Shown here: piece after piece, positions 55,137 through 64,000 of the stretch
Layout: each line of letters starts with the position of its first letter
Numbering within the stretch: position 1 is the first letter of the stretch
NCBI RefSeq assembly: GCF_026723765.1
Contig: NZ_CP113524.1
Coordinates: 2,899,001 to 2,963,000, forward strand
Reading direction: 5' to 3'
Source: Lacrimispora xylanolytica
GTDB taxonomy: Bacteria; Bacillota; Clostridia; Lachnospirales; Lachnospiraceae
Length of the DNA: 64,000 nt
The notes under the pieces: generated by a model
What the model was told of the DNA's origin: nothing
Databases searched by the model: none
What the model saw: the letters and a program-made list of their open reading frames with translations, nothing else
Position numbers and translations under genes: made by a program

Positions 55137-55200
55137 TGGCATAACACAATCAACTAAAAAGAAGTTCTGGAAATTTTATTTTGTTTAATAACATAGTTAA

Positions 55201-55270
55201 AAATTACCATAAATTTCTACAAACTTCTACATATTTCTACAAGTTACCATAAATTTCCACCAATTCTTGC
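55201..55270. repeat. Degenerate 10-bp tandem repeat
   Basis: About six imperfect decamers follow each other, e.g. AAATTTCTAC, AAACTTCTAC, ATATTTCTAC, AAATTTCCAC, with AAATTACCAT/AAGTTACCAT units between. The period equals one helical turn, so phased A-tracts could bend the DNA. Function unknown. Confidence 0.7.
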
Positions 55271-55422
55271 AGATCTACTATAATGTATTTATTAATAATG
55301 TAACAAATTCTTATGATGAAGGCATGACCAGTAAAATAGTACACTTCTCTGTACAAAGTTATTCAGCATCATTGGAGTATGAAAGCCCAGCAAACTCAAG
55401 AATACCCCTTGTTGTCTAGAAT

Positions 55423-55490
55423 CAAGGTCCCATCCCCTATAAGATATAATTTAAGCCACAAGCATTCATGCCTGTGGCTTATTGATTAAG
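55423..55490. repeat. Intergenic repeat with hairpin (copy 2)
   Basis: About 68 bp share roughly 85% identity with 57276-57343. It contains a stem TAAGCCACA..TGTGGCTTA (55452-55481) with an inner GCAT/ATGC. It lies downstream of the ABC exporter genes and may act as their terminator. The same hairpin core occurs at 5699. Confidence 0.75.
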
Positions 55491-55565
55491 TAAAGATAGA
55501 GGGATTCAAACCATGACCTCTCGAATACCATTCAAGCGTTCTCCCGATATGTCATGTGTGCACCG
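55491..55565 (-). pseudogene. Decayed tRNA-like sequence
   Basis: Read on the minus strand, it contains CGGGAGAACGC (cf. tRNA D-arm GGGAGAGCGC), an anticodon-arm-like CTTGA ATGGTAT TCGAG, AGAGGTCA and GTTTGAATCCC (cf. T-loop GTTCGAATCCC). The acceptor and T stems do not pair well and GTTCGA is altered, so it is a remnant. The anticodon arm is close to that of tRNA-Ala(GGC), here reading GGT. tRNA genes are common integration sites. Confidence 0.55.
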
Positions 55566-55582
55566 AGTATGCATGACTCGGT
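55562..55582. terminator. Small hairpin downstream of the MBL-fold gene
   Basis: A 7-bp stem ACCGAGT / ACTCGGT has a 7-nt loop and no strong T-run. It lies 12 bp past the MBL gene stop and overlaps the end of the tRNA-like remnant. Confidence 0.45.
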
Positions 55583-55593
55583 TAATCTTTAAT

Positions 55594-56481
55594 TTATAGG
55601 TTTTCAATTCGTTCCACTTTGTGTCCTAAAAATTCCTCAAGTCTCTTATCGGAGTATTGAATATTTACTGTTTTATAGATATGCTGGTATCCGCGGCCTA
55701 AAGGCCCTCGGTCAAACGGTTTATCCTTTAAATAATTCTGCTGAAATTCTCCCGAAAAGCATTCGATGTATGCGTCGACGTAATCGATTGTAATTGGGAG
55801 CATTCCATGGGCACTATAAATATCCTTAATATCATTTTCCAATCTTTTTATCTTTTTCCAGCTGTCTAGTGCCATGAAAAATGGTGCGTTTCTATCAGAT
55901 TCAAAAAAGTAAATGATGACATAATCACAAATCATATCTCCTGAAAAAAGTCTCTTTTTTTCCCTATCCAGCAGCATGATATGTCCATAAGAATGCCCTG
56001 GTGTAAATATTACTTCCAAGGTTTTTCCGCCTAAGTCAAACATTTCTCCGTCCTTTACAAAATGCGGAGTCAAGATTCGAAGCAGGCTCCTTTCAGTGAA
56101 TGCCTTGCTATCAAATTCTTCAATGGCTTCAGGCTTATTTTCCTTCAGATAATTCACTCCCATCTCAGCTATGAACTGTCTTTCCTTTTTCGTGTCAAAG
56201 CCTATAATCTGACCGTAGTCAGGCTGATACAGCCATATATCTCCAAAATATTCACTTCCGTAGCTGTGGTCAGGATCGCCATGAGTCAATACCAGCATAA
56301 CTGGCAGACTCGTTATACTTCGAATGATAGGCCTTATGTCCTCGAATCCATAACCAGCATCAATTAAGATCGCTTTTTTTTGCCCCAGGATAAGATAAAG
56401 ATGCACAAGTCCAGCTTGAGTAATGACATATAAATCATCGTCCAGTTTTTGTACCTTACAGAAATTTGTTGATGTAATCAT
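55594..56481 (-). CDS. MBL-fold metallo-hydrolase with variant metal motif
   Basis: The protein has 295 residues from ATG 56481 (GGGGAAGG upstream). The beta-lactamase fold is indicated by YLILGQKKAILIDAGYG, LTHGDPDHSYG, FTPGHSYGHIML and SGDMICD. The metal motif reads HxDxDH instead of HxHxDH, so one zinc ligand is changed to Asp. Later ligands (GHS.GH, GDM, SAHG) are present. Family members hydrolyse thioesters, lactones or phosphodiesters; substrate unknown. It is divergent from an HxlR regulator about 400 bp away. Confidence 0.85.
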   Translation of the reverse strand: MITSTNFCKVQKLDDDLYVITQAGLVHLYLILGQKKAILIDAGYGFEDIRPIIRSITSLPVMLVLTHGDPDHSYGSEYFGDIWLYQPDYGQIIGFDTKKERQFIAEMGVNYLKENKPEAIEEFDSKAFTERSLLRILTPHFVKDGEMFDLGGKTLEVIFTPGHSYGHIMLLDREKKRLFSGDMICDYVIIYFFESDRNAPFFMALDSWKKIKRLENDIKDIYSAHGMLPITIDYVDAYIECFSGEFQQNYLKDKPFDRGPLGRGYQHIYKTVNIQYSDKRLEEFLGHKVERIENL

Positions 56482-56899
56482 GATTATCACCTTCCCCGTA
56501 TTAATAGTATTTTTTATAGTCCCTCTCCAAGGACTGTATGTAATTCATTGGAATTACTACGAATTGATTTCACCTCCCTACCAAAATATTTCTTTATCAC
56601 GAACTCAGATAATGCGGTATATTTAAAATTTCATCTATATACACATTTTATGTTTGAACAATTATTATATCAAGTACTATAATATCTAATATATACTATT
56701 GAAAATGATAGTATTAAGTTAGAAAATGAGTGAAGCTACATATTGGAAATAAGATTCCTGCCATTCATTCAGAGGTAACAAGGATAAAGGACTTTATATC
56801 CATCTATCTTTACTTTTGAATATTACAATGTATAATAATTACTAAGGAGTACAATATTATTTGATTGGTACTATTATATGTGATAGTAATGGGAGGCAT
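56482..56899. other. AT-rich divergent intergenic region
   Basis: About 420 bp between the MBL gene and HxlR gene. It is AT-rich with several runs but no convincing gene, strong hairpin or repeat that I can see. It should contain promoters for both flanking genes. Confidence 0.4.
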
Positions 56900-57238
56900 A
56901 TGGGAAAAAAGTCTGAAGATGATTATGTGGAAAATTGTCCAATATCAAATGTGCAAAAGATAGTCCGTGGAAAGTGGACCATGGTTATCGTGTTTTTCTT
57001 AAGCCAAGGTACTTTGAGATTTGGGGAACTTAGTAGGAAAATACCACAGGTAACGCAGGCAAACTTAACGAAAGAACTTAGAACGCTGGAAGAATATAGG
57101 ATTATACATAGAGAAATATATAAAGAAGTTCCTCCTAAAGTGGAATATTCATTAACAGAGTTGGGCATAAAGTTTTTACCAGTGCTGAAATCCCTGGAAA
57201 AATGGGCAATCGAATATGAAAAAATGTTAAAGCAGTGA
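56900..57238 (+). CDS. HxlR-family transcriptional regulator
   Basis: The protein has 112 residues from ATG 56900; GGGAGG precedes it at very short spacing. An alternative TTG start at 56861 has AAGGAG at 11 bp and adds 13 residues, so the start is uncertain. Typical HxlR features are the N-terminal Cys (ENCPISNVQKIVRGKWTMVI), the winged HTH FGELSRKIPQVTQANLTKEL and the wing KVEYSLTELG. These small dimeric regulators often sense redox or electrophile stress. The neighbouring MBL-fold gene is a plausible target. Confidence 0.85.
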   Translation: MGKKSEDDYVENCPISNVQKIVRGKWTMVIVFFLSQGTLRFGELSRKIPQVTQANLTKELRTLEEYRIIHREIYKEVPPKVEYSLTELGIKFLPVLKSLEKWAIEYEKMLKQ

Positions 57239-57275
57239 CAATAAGTAATGTAGAATCTATAATATAAGTGCTGGA

Positions 57276-57343
57276 CAAAGGTTCCATCCCTATAAGTTAT
57301 AAGTTAAGCCACAGGCATTCTTGCCTGTGGCTTATTATCTAAG
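57276..57343. repeat. Intergenic repeat with hairpin (copy 3)
   Basis: It matches 55423-55490 over about 68 bp. The hairpin TAAGCCACAGGCA / TGCCTGTGGCTTA is a perfect 13-bp stem with a 4-nt loop (57305-57334). It sits between the HxlR gene and the dockerin remnant of the convergent glycosidase gene, where it can serve as bidirectional terminator. Confidence 0.75.
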
Positions 57344-57514
57344 TGGAAATTCCCAACAAATATTGTTGAGCAGTGAAAATTCGAGTGCGTCAACGGTATC
57401 TCTCGCATCTAATCAGCCAATATCGGATCTCCAATCGTTTCCAATCCTAAAAGGTGTTTTTCATTGACATTAATCAACGGAGTCTATTTGCCCATCGGAA
57501 TTTAATTCACTCAA
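57335..57514 (-). pseudogene. Frameshifted type I dockerin downstream of the GH43-like gene
   Basis: The glycosidase frame ends with SELNSDGQIDSVD then TAA. Beyond it, the other frames read KKHLLGLETIGDPILAD and, after another shift, ARDTVDALEFSLLNN, ending at a stop (57335) just before the hairpin. Restoring three single bases at GATTA, AAAAAC and GATTAG gives one frame with two dockerin repeats (Ca-loop D-x-N/D-x-D-G...D, then helix). Loop residues of repeat 2 (Arg for Asp, Glu for Asp) are degraded too, favouring decay over sequencing error alone. Confidence 0.72.
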
Positions 57515-58993
57515 GATTCCTGAATTACTTCCTGTACCAAATTTGAACCAGTTTAAGTTGAATATGTATCCGCTTCCTCCCGTAAATTTCAGATATAAGT
57601 CATGCTTTCCGCTCACCCCACTAACATTGCACCTTGCAACCGCCCAAGTCTGCCAACCCCCAGTCCCGGCGACTGGACAAGTCCCTATCAAAGTCCCGGT
57701 AAGACTATCCAGCCTGATTTCAATATTCCCTCCGCTGGCAGCACTGGCGACTCTGGCCTGAAAGCTTGCAGAACCACTGCCGAAATCAATATTTCTGTAA
57801 ACGGCATAATCCCCGTTTTCGATATATCCGACATTCTCCCCACCTTCCGAACAGCTTTCGGTTTGAACTCCCGATTGGTTATCGTAACTCTCCGCTTCGA
57901 TTTGTGTAAAGGCCGATCTTGGATCAGGAGCTGGCGGTACACTCCCAGAATCTAATGCTGCACCATCAAACGGAATGACGATAACCTTACTGCCATGACT
58001 GTCGTTGCCCAAGTCTTTGTCTTTTGCAACGTCTATTGCCGAGAGTGTCATCGCAACCACATGGCCATTCTCCATATACACATTGGGACGTTCTAATTTA
58101 TTCCAATGATTGACCGTACCATTTGAATAGCGGATAAAATTTGCTGTTGGGTCATAGGCATATCCAGGTTCTAATTTCCAGTTGCTGATACCATCTTTGG
58201 ATGTGATGTGATACGCCTTACGTGTGTCCCACTTATTGACAATAATATGATAAAGTCCACCACTATACCACATAACGGGATCTTCCATGTTGACTGTCGG
58301 ACAACCGGGAATCTTCGCATAAATATTGGTTCCTTGAATGGTGTAAGGTCCAAGGACATTATCAGCAATACCAATGACCCCATCTCTTTCAATCAACCCA
58401 TAACGTCCATCCGGACGAAGCATAATGTAAACATTCGACGCTGTATAATTGGATGAGTAAGCATTGGAAGCAATCGATACACTACCCAGCTTTGACCATG
58501 GCCCATCCAGGGAATTGGAGACAAAAATTTCCGCCGGCCGCCTGGTTTCACTCACAAGAATAGCATACCGCCCGTCTTTCAGTTGAAACGGAACCACGTT
58601 GTGACCTTTACCACCCTGATCGTTGGGCCAGCACAAACCCTTGTCCGTATATGGTCCATACAGATTGGAGCTCGTCGCATGAACAGCCACAGAACCAAAC
58701 CACCCGTTATGACCAGCAGATTGATTCCACCGGCTGGCAAACATATGATACGTGCCATCCTGCCCCTTGATGATTCCTCCATCCCAATAAGCATACTTTG
58801 ACATGGTCCTGTCTTCCAAACCATTCGATTGATCACGAGGGCCCACTGCTGCTGCGCCCCAACAGGACGACGATAGGGAATCTATTATTGGCGTCGCTTT
58901 AAAATAATCAATATACGATGAAGCAGCATGTACTTCCTTGAAAGATGCCATTGATAAAACTAATCCAATCATTAATATAGAGATTTTTTTCAT
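57470..58993 (-). CDS. Secreted GH43-like beta-propeller glycosidase with CBM6
   Basis: The protein has 507 residues from ATG 58993 (AAGGAGG about 12 bp upstream; a TTG three codons earlier is too close). Signal peptide MKKISILMIGLVLSMASF then EVHA. Residues about 25-350 form a five-bladed beta-propeller-type domain (DGTYHMFASRWNQ, FVSNSLDGPWSK, NMEDPVMWYSGGLYHII) of the GH43/GH117 clan; the exact family is uncertain. A CBM6 module (57539-57916 in DNA) follows, then a truncated dockerin start. It is the last gene of the CBM6 run. It is expected to act outside the cell on arabinose- or xylose-containing polysaccharide. Confidence 0.82.
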   Translation of the reverse strand: MKKISILMIGLVLSMASFKEVHAASSYIDYFKATPIIDSLSSSCWGAAAVGPRDQSNGLEDRTMSKYAYWDGGIIKGQDGTYHMFASRWNQSAGHNGWFGSVAVHATSSNLYGPYTDKGLCWPNDQGGKGHNVVPFQLKDGRYAILVSETRRPAEIFVSNSLDGPWSKLGSVSIASNAYSSNYTASNVYIMLRPDGRYGLIERDGVIGIADNVLGPYTIQGTNIYAKIPGCPTVNMEDPVMWYSGGLYHIIVNKWDTRKAYHITSKDGISNWKLEPGYAYDPTANFIRYSNGTVNHWNKLERPNVYMENGHVVAMTLSAIDVAKDKDLGNDSHGSKVIVIPFDGAALDSGSVPPAPDPRSAFTQIEAESYDNQSGVQTESCSEGGENVGYIENGDYAVYRNIDFGSGSASFQARVASAASGGNIEIRLDSLTGTLIGTCPVAGTGGWQTWAVARCNVSGVSGKHDLYLKFTGGSGYIFNLNWFKFGTGSNSGILSELNSDGQIDSVD

Positions 58994-59043
58994 AATCCAC
59001 AATTACCTCCTTATTTGAATTTAGCGGTATTGTTGTAAACAAC

Positions 59044-59180
59044 TTAAGAACTCACGTCTTTAAGGTAAAAAGGTAATTTCGTAATAGTACCCGGCAGGAA
59101 ATCCGCAATAGACCCGAGCAGGTACATTTTCATTAAGGCATAGTCTGTTCATTGACACTCTCATCTTCCTTGAGAGCTCC
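59044..59180 (-). pseudogene. Decayed dockerin downstream of the second GH43 gene
   Basis: The GH43 frame ends ALKEDESVNEQTMP-stop. Shifting one base at GAACAG gives TDYALMKMYLLGSIADF, a textbook dockerin helix and linker, ending at a stop at 59044. Ca-binding positions 1 and 3 of the loop are changed (Ala, Lys) and the second repeat is mostly missing, so the domain would be non-functional even if in frame. Confidence 0.7.
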
Positions 59181-60938
59181 GGCGGTTACACTTTTACCGG
59201 TAAACTTGAACCAGTTAAGGTTGAATAAGTATCCGCTTCCTCCTGTAAATTTTAGGTATAAGTCATGTTTTCCACTTACTCCGCTAACACTGCAGGTTGC
59301 ATCAGCCCAAGTCTGCCAGCCTCCGGTTCCGGTAACCTGACAAGTCCCTACTAGAGGACCGGTAAGACTATCAAGCCTGATCTCAATATTCCCTCCACTG
59401 GCGGCGCTGGCTACCCTAGCCTTAAAGCTTTCTGCACCATTGCCGAAATCGATATTGTTGTAAACTACATAATCCCCGTTTTCGATATAGCCGACATCTT
59501 CTCCTCCTTCGCTGCAGCTCTCAGTTTGGATTCCAGATTGGTTGTTGTAGCTTTCCGCTTCAATCTGTGAAAAAGCCGATGTCTGGCCAGGAGTTGGAGT
59601 TACACCTGTGCCAGTGAACTTCCACCAGTTAAAGTTAAATAGATAACCGCTTCCTCCAGTAAATTTCAGGTATAGGTCATGTACCCCTGTTGCACCGCTT
59701 ACATTACAGGTCTTAGTTATCCAGGTCTGCCAGCCTCCGGTACTTGGAACAGCACAAGTTCCCACCAGTTTCCCTGTCGGGCTGTCTAGGCGGAGTTCAA
59801 TATTCCCACCGTTCGTTGCCGAAGCTACTCTTGCTTCAAAAGAGGCCGCACCAGAACCAAAATCTACACCTTTTACTTTAATCCAGTCCCCGTTTTCGAT
59901 ATTGCATACATCCATTCCGCCTTCACTGCATTTTTCTGTCTCAACGCCGGATTCCCAGCAAATTGTTTCAGCTTCCGTTTTGACATATGGGTTTAGATTG
60001 CTAAGCTGGTTCGGACCATTTTGGGTAATTGGAATATTGGGAATTGTGCCATCCGCATTGTATTTGAATTGCTCCAAGCCAACAGAACGATGGTAGCTTC
60101 CGCCACCCGGTAAGATGCCGGTATGATAAAAGAGGTAGGAATTTCCTTTATAATCGATTACTCCCGGATGATTTGTATAGCTGTTTTTCGAACCCATTAA
60201 AGTTCCCTTGGAGGTCCATGGCCCGGTAGGACTGTTGCTGGTAGCATAGGAGATATTTTCGGATCCTCCAGTCATACCTGCGTATACCATGTAATATAAA
60301 TTATTGCGCTTGTAGAACCACGGACCTTCGATAAAGTTTGCTGGTTTCGGAGATACTTGGACAATACCTCCTGAGTATGAAATCATATCTTGATTCAATT
60401 TCACATAATAGAGGTTTCCATTCCCCCAATAGAGATACGCCTGTCCGTTGTCATCAATGAATACGGTAGGGTCGATATCCTGTGCCCCGTTATTGGTAAT
60501 TAAAGGTTTCCCCAGAGGATCGGTGAACGGCCCGGTAGGACTGTCTGATACCGCTACACCGATTACCCTTGCGCCTCCGGCATTTTTCCGGGTCATCGGA
60601 CCGTAGAAATAGAACTTTCCGTTCCTATTAATAACCTGTCCAGCCCATGCATCGCCTTGCGCCCAACTGAATGTATTGTAAGACAACGGTGATCCATGAT
60701 CCGTCCAGTTTTGCATGTCGGTGGATGAATAGCATCTCCAGTCATTCATAGTATAAAAATTATTGACGGTGGTGTCCTCGTCATGAGTGGTATACAAATA
60801 ACAAGTCCCGTTATAGATCATTGGGGCAGGATCCGCAGTATAATTCGTTTGTACGATTGGATTGTCTGCATAAGACTCTGTTGAATGAAATAGGGAAATA
60901 GTCAATAGGAAAACCACAACTCTACATACTTTTTTCAT
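59133..60938 (-). CDS. Secreted GH43 arabinofuranosidase/xylosidase-type enzyme with two CBM6
   Basis: The protein has 601 residues from ATG 60938 (GGAGG 9 bp upstream), with signal peptide ending near TESYA. The GH43 propeller (about 28-310) shows the base Asp in YTADPAPMIYNGT, the modulating Asp in DIDPTVFIDDNG and the acid Glu in FIEGPWFYKR. CBM6-1 (about 315-440) and CBM6-2 (residues 454-579; DNA 59202-59579) follow, joined by a Thr-Pro linker. The protein then stops within a dockerin remnant. It is likely active on arabinoxylan side chains. It sits between the CE1 and the last glycosidase genes on the same strand. Confidence 0.88.
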   Translation of the reverse strand: MKKVCRVVVFLLTISLFHSTESYADNPIVQTNYTADPAPMIYNGTCYLYTTHDEDTTVNNFYTMNDWRCYSSTDMQNWTDHGSPLSYNTFSWAQGDAWAGQVINRNGKFYFYGPMTRKNAGGARVIGVAVSDSPTGPFTDPLGKPLITNNGAQDIDPTVFIDDNGQAYLYWGNGNLYYVKLNQDMISYSGGIVQVSPKPANFIEGPWFYKRNNLYYMVYAGMTGGSENISYATSNSPTGPWTSKGTLMGSKNSYTNHPGVIDYKGNSYLFYHTGILPGGGSYHRSVGLEQFKYNADGTIPNIPITQNGPNQLSNLNPYVKTEAETICWESGVETEKCSEGGMDVCNIENGDWIKVKGVDFGSGAASFEARVASATNGGNIELRLDSPTGKLVGTCAVPSTGGWQTWITKTCNVSGATGVHDLYLKFTGGSGYLFNFNWWKFTGTGVTPTPGQTSAFSQIEAESYNNQSGIQTESCSEGGEDVGYIENGDYVVYNNIDFGNGAESFKARVASAASGGNIEIRLDSLTGPLVGTCQVTGTGGWQTWADATCSVSGVSGKHDLYLKFTGGSGYLFNLNWFKFTGKSVTAGALKEDESVNEQTMP

Positions 60939-61002
60939 AGATTTACCTCCAATCTATATGATAATTTCGTAATAGCACCCTCCGCTAGCGGCCTTCTTTA
61001 GC

Positions 61003-62031
<1,029 letters not shown>

Positions 62032-62103
62032 TTATTTCCCCTTTCTTTTATATCGCCGTATCCCATACAGGATACACGGCAGTATGGTTAGAGTACACTA
62101 TCT

Positions 62104-62264
62104 TTAAGGTGAATAAGGTGAATTGGATATAACACCATCAAGATTTAAGTCCCCGGCTAAAAGGTCACTTCGTACAGGGACTTAAATCTTTAATGGACCC
62201 GAGAATCGAGATTTCCAACCACATATCAGGGAGTTGGCGTCTAAGTCGGTATAGGAGTTACACT
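62104..62264 (-). pseudogene. Decayed dockerin downstream of the beta-helix enzyme gene
   Basis: Past the stop of the upstream gene, one frame reads DLDANSLI, another EISILGSIKDLS, and a third GDLNLDGVISNSPYSP (62154-62107) before a stop at 62104. GDLNLDGVI matches the Ca-loop consensus of type I dockerins almost perfectly. Several frameshifts and stops separate these pieces, so no dockerin is made. Confidence 0.65.
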
Positions 62265-64000
62265 TCACTTGTTAAATTGGAACCAGTTTAGATTAAATAA
62301 GTAGCCGCTCCCACCGGTAAATTTCAAGTATACGTTATGCGTCCCGCTTGCTCCGCTGACACTGCAGGTTCTGGTGGCCCACGTCTGCCAACCGCCAGTC
62401 CCGGTGATAGAACAAGTTCCTACTAAAGGACCAGTAAGACTGTCCAGTCTGATCTCAATATTCCCTCCACTGGCACCGCTGGCTACTCTGGTCTGGAAGC
62501 TTGCAGCTCCGGCACCGAAATTGATATTGTTGTATACGGCATAATCTCCATTTTCAATATACCCAATGTTCTTTCCGCCTTCGCTGCAGTTTTCCGTTTG
62601 AATACCCGATTGGCTACTGAAACTCTCCGCTTCAATCTGTGAAGACGTTACGCTTACTCGGAGCAGTGCCGCCGATTCACCCATCTTCACGCCTTGTGAA
62701 TTTACTACACACAACTTGTACGTACCAGCAGTGGCCGGGGCAGTAATCGTTGTCGCAGTTCCTTCCGCTTTCGTCATTGTAGATCCCTCGACAAAACTGG
62801 TTGTCCCGGCCGGGGCAAACCATACCGTATTGGAAGAATTGCCGCTGCTCCTTATACTAATGCTAGTTTCGGCTGTAGCAGCACAACTTGCTGGGAATAC
62901 ATAATCCGGTGTTGAAAGCAAGTTCGCCGGGATAATATCCCTGTATGCTTCCTGGATTCCCGAATTCAAACAGGTAGTGTACTGTGTCAAAGGCCATACG
63001 TTATCCGGTACGACAACCGGGGGATCAATTTTACTGTTTGGAGGATTAACGCCCATTTTATTTACGGTGGCAAAGGTCCGCAGTATGGTTAAATCGTGTT
63101 TTTCTCCAAAATCCTCACAGTTGATGGTATACTTTACCCCCGGATCAATATCCAGTACGTTGTCATTTTCATTGATATAGGCAGTTCCTTCATCGTTATG
63201 CAAACCATAGGTCGGACCGGAGGTTGCAGGAGGAATTCCTCTGACATAGTTCTGGTTAATGTTCGTACCTGGCATCTGTCCAATGGTATAGATGGCACCG
63301 CTGTCATGAAGCCTGGTTAAGGTATTAATAATCCGGTTATTACTTACTGTGTTGTTTTTACAGGTAGTGGAGTCAGTGAAATTACGCCATCCCCAGCCTA
63401 AATGGATTCCATTGTATGCTGTTGATTGAACATGGTTATTCGTTATTTTGGTGGTATCGACAAAGTAAGCCGTGATGGCGGCACAGCCCCCAAATCCGTG
63501 AGACGTGCTTATGTTGTACAGGAAATTGTTGTTGATGGTGATATTCTTACAAACCCCTTCTACTCCGGGAGCATATTTAGCATGGTTTCCACCATCTCCG
63601 ATATAAACATGCTGCGGATGCCCTATCGTAATGCCACTGGATGTGATGTCCGTGATGTAGTTGCCGATAAGATTGGAATTTATAACATCGTTTACCATGG
63701 AAATTCCATCATTGCCGCTGTGCTTCACTATATTTCTTATAAAGTTGATGGAATCACTGCTGCTTACGTTGATCATTCCAGGCAATGTATCAACAAGATC
63801 ATACTTGGTGTTGTGCCAATTGTCGTTATAAAAAGCGGTAAATGCCTGTGCCGCCTGACATGTAGATTTACCGTGTGAGCCTGCAACATTCACAAGGCTG
63901 TAATCCGTATTTTCAAAAGTAATGCCCTGGAAGGTGATATTCTTGACCCTGTTAGTCGTTGATGTTCCTGCGATGTCTAACAGCTTCTCTACAGCAGGAG
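62265..64000 (-). CDS. Secreted right-handed beta-helix glycosidase-like protein with Ig-like and CBM6 modules (5' end beyond the window)
   Basis: The frame is open to base 64000, so the N-terminus is missing; a GTG at 63893 is internal. The visible beta-helix repeats include NITINNNFLYNIS, TKITNNHVQSTAYNGIHLG and TVSNNRIINTLTRLHDSGAIY. The segment HNDEGTAYINENDNVLD resembles GH141/GH120-type or pectin-lyase-fold enzymes. An Ig-like domain (about 62640-62890) and a CBM6 (62268-62645) follow. It ends in FNK with decayed dockerin downstream. Specificity is uncertain; xylan or arabinan side-chain removal fits the neighbours. Confidence 0.8.
   Translation of the reverse strand, partial: PAVEKLLDIAGTSTTNRVKNITFQGITFENTDYSLVNVAGSHGKSTCQAAQAFTAFYNDNWHNTKYDLVDTLPGMINVSSSDSINFIRNIVKHSGNDGISMVNDVINSNLIGNYITDITSSGITIGHPQHVYIGDGGNHAKYAPGVEGVCKNITINNNFLYNISTSHGFGGCAAITAYFVDTTKITNNHVQSTAYNGIHLGWGWRNFTDSTTCKNNTVSNNRIINTLTRLHDSGAIYTIGQMPGTNINQNYVRGIPPATSGPTYGLHNDEGTAYINENDNVLDIDPGVKYTINCEDFGEKHDLTILRTFATVNKMGVNPPNSKIDPPVVVPDNVWPLTQYTTCLNSGIQEAYRDIIPANLLSTPDYVFPASCAATAETSISIRSSGNSSNTVWFAPAGTTSFVEGSTMTKAEGTATTITAPATAGTYKLCVVNSQGVKMGESAALLRVSVTSSQIEAESFSSQSGIQTENCSEGGKNIGYIENGDYAVYNNINFGAGAASFQTRVASGASGGNIEIRLDSLTGPLVGTCSITGTGGWQTWATRTCSVSGASGTHNVYLKFTGGSGYLFNLNWFQFNK
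62268..62645 (-). repeat. CBM6 coding repeat (also 59202-59579, 57539-57916, partial 61006-61161)
   Basis: The CBM6 modules of the four adjacent genes are near-identical in protein sequence (IEAESYxNQSGIQTE, YIENGDYAVYNNI, GGNIEIRLDS, LKFTGGSGYLFNLNWFKF). This gives about 375-bp direct repeats. They point to module duplication and offer substrate for recombination; the partial copy in the esterase gene may be a product of such an event. Confidence 0.8.

Noticed and set aside
55320-55420. 31-codon frame in the 55.1-55.6 kb intergenic region
   Set aside because: No ribosome-binding site and no recognisable sequence; expected by chance.

Overview
The window reads as chromosomal DNA of an anaerobic Gram-positive Firmicute, most likely a Lachnospiraceae or Clostridium-cluster member (Lacrimispora/Lachnoclostridium-like). 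The grounds are moderate-low GC, strong AGGAGG ribosome-binding sites, [4Fe-4S]/flavin redox proteins throughout, a GH48-X2-X2-CBM3 cellulase, a vanG-type cell-wall operon, and BKACE and CoA-transferase fermentation genes. No rRNA, intact tRNA, CRISPR array or recognisable insertion sequence was seen.

Layout. 1-4.5 kb: the N-terminal part of a VanW/G5 surface protein, a two-component system and a PAP2 phosphatase. 4.8-9.5 kb: an alpha/beta hydrolase, then a hypA / iron-sulfur flavoprotein / hypB operon in which hypB carries a one-base frameshift in a seven-base homopolymer. 9.9-13.5 kb: a 2-hydroxyacid dehydrogenase and a siroheme nitrite/sulfite reductase with a divergent LysR regulator. 13.5-20.3 kb: a GH35 beta-galactosidase, a glutamine amidotransferase, a small unknown protein and the GH48 cellulase. 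20.8-26.7 kb: vanT, vanXY, vanG, vanS and vanR homologues; the ligase has the EKYT loop of D-Ala-D-Ser enzymes. 26.9-28.5 kb: an unusual gene pair, a glycine-zipper membrane protein and a protein resembling plant 23-kDa jasmonate-induced proteins. 28.6-31.8 kb: an amidohydrolase and an old-yellow-enzyme flavoprotein under a divergent TetR. 32-34.7 kb: two small lipoproteins flank a phage-type sigma-like regulator and an endolysin-like hydrolase.

34.8-49.8 kb is a large catabolic block. One arm (34.8-40.5 kb) encodes NuoF-like, NuoG-GltD-like, FAD-reductase and FMN-reductase proteins with a divergent PucR-type regulator. The other arm (42.2-49.6 kb) is a nine-gene operon with a divergent LysR regulator. 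Its order fits anaerobic phloretin/phloroglucinol degradation: 3-hydroxyacyl dehydrogenase, cupin, SDR reductase, cyclase-family ring hydrolase, BKACE lyase, thiolase, two CoA-transferase subunits, and a PhlG/phloretin-hydrolase homologue. Together they can be read as: cleave a flavonoid-derived dihydrochalcone to phloroglucinol, reduce and open the ring, then convert the C6 product to acetoacetate and acetyl-CoA.

50.8-57.2 kb: a TetR regulator with a heterodimeric ABC exporter, an intergenic region with a decayed tRNA-like sequence and a repeat, an MBL-fold hydrolase and an HxlR regulator. 57.3-64 kb: an operon-like run of secreted hemicellulose-acting enzymes (two GH43-like, one CE1 esterase, one beta-helix enzyme cut by the window edge) sharing near-identical CBM6 modules. 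Downstream of three of their stop codons lie out-of-frame remnants of type I dockerins, and the fourth gene is truncated inside its CBM6. I read this as a cellulosomal xyl-doc-type gene set whose dockerins have decayed.
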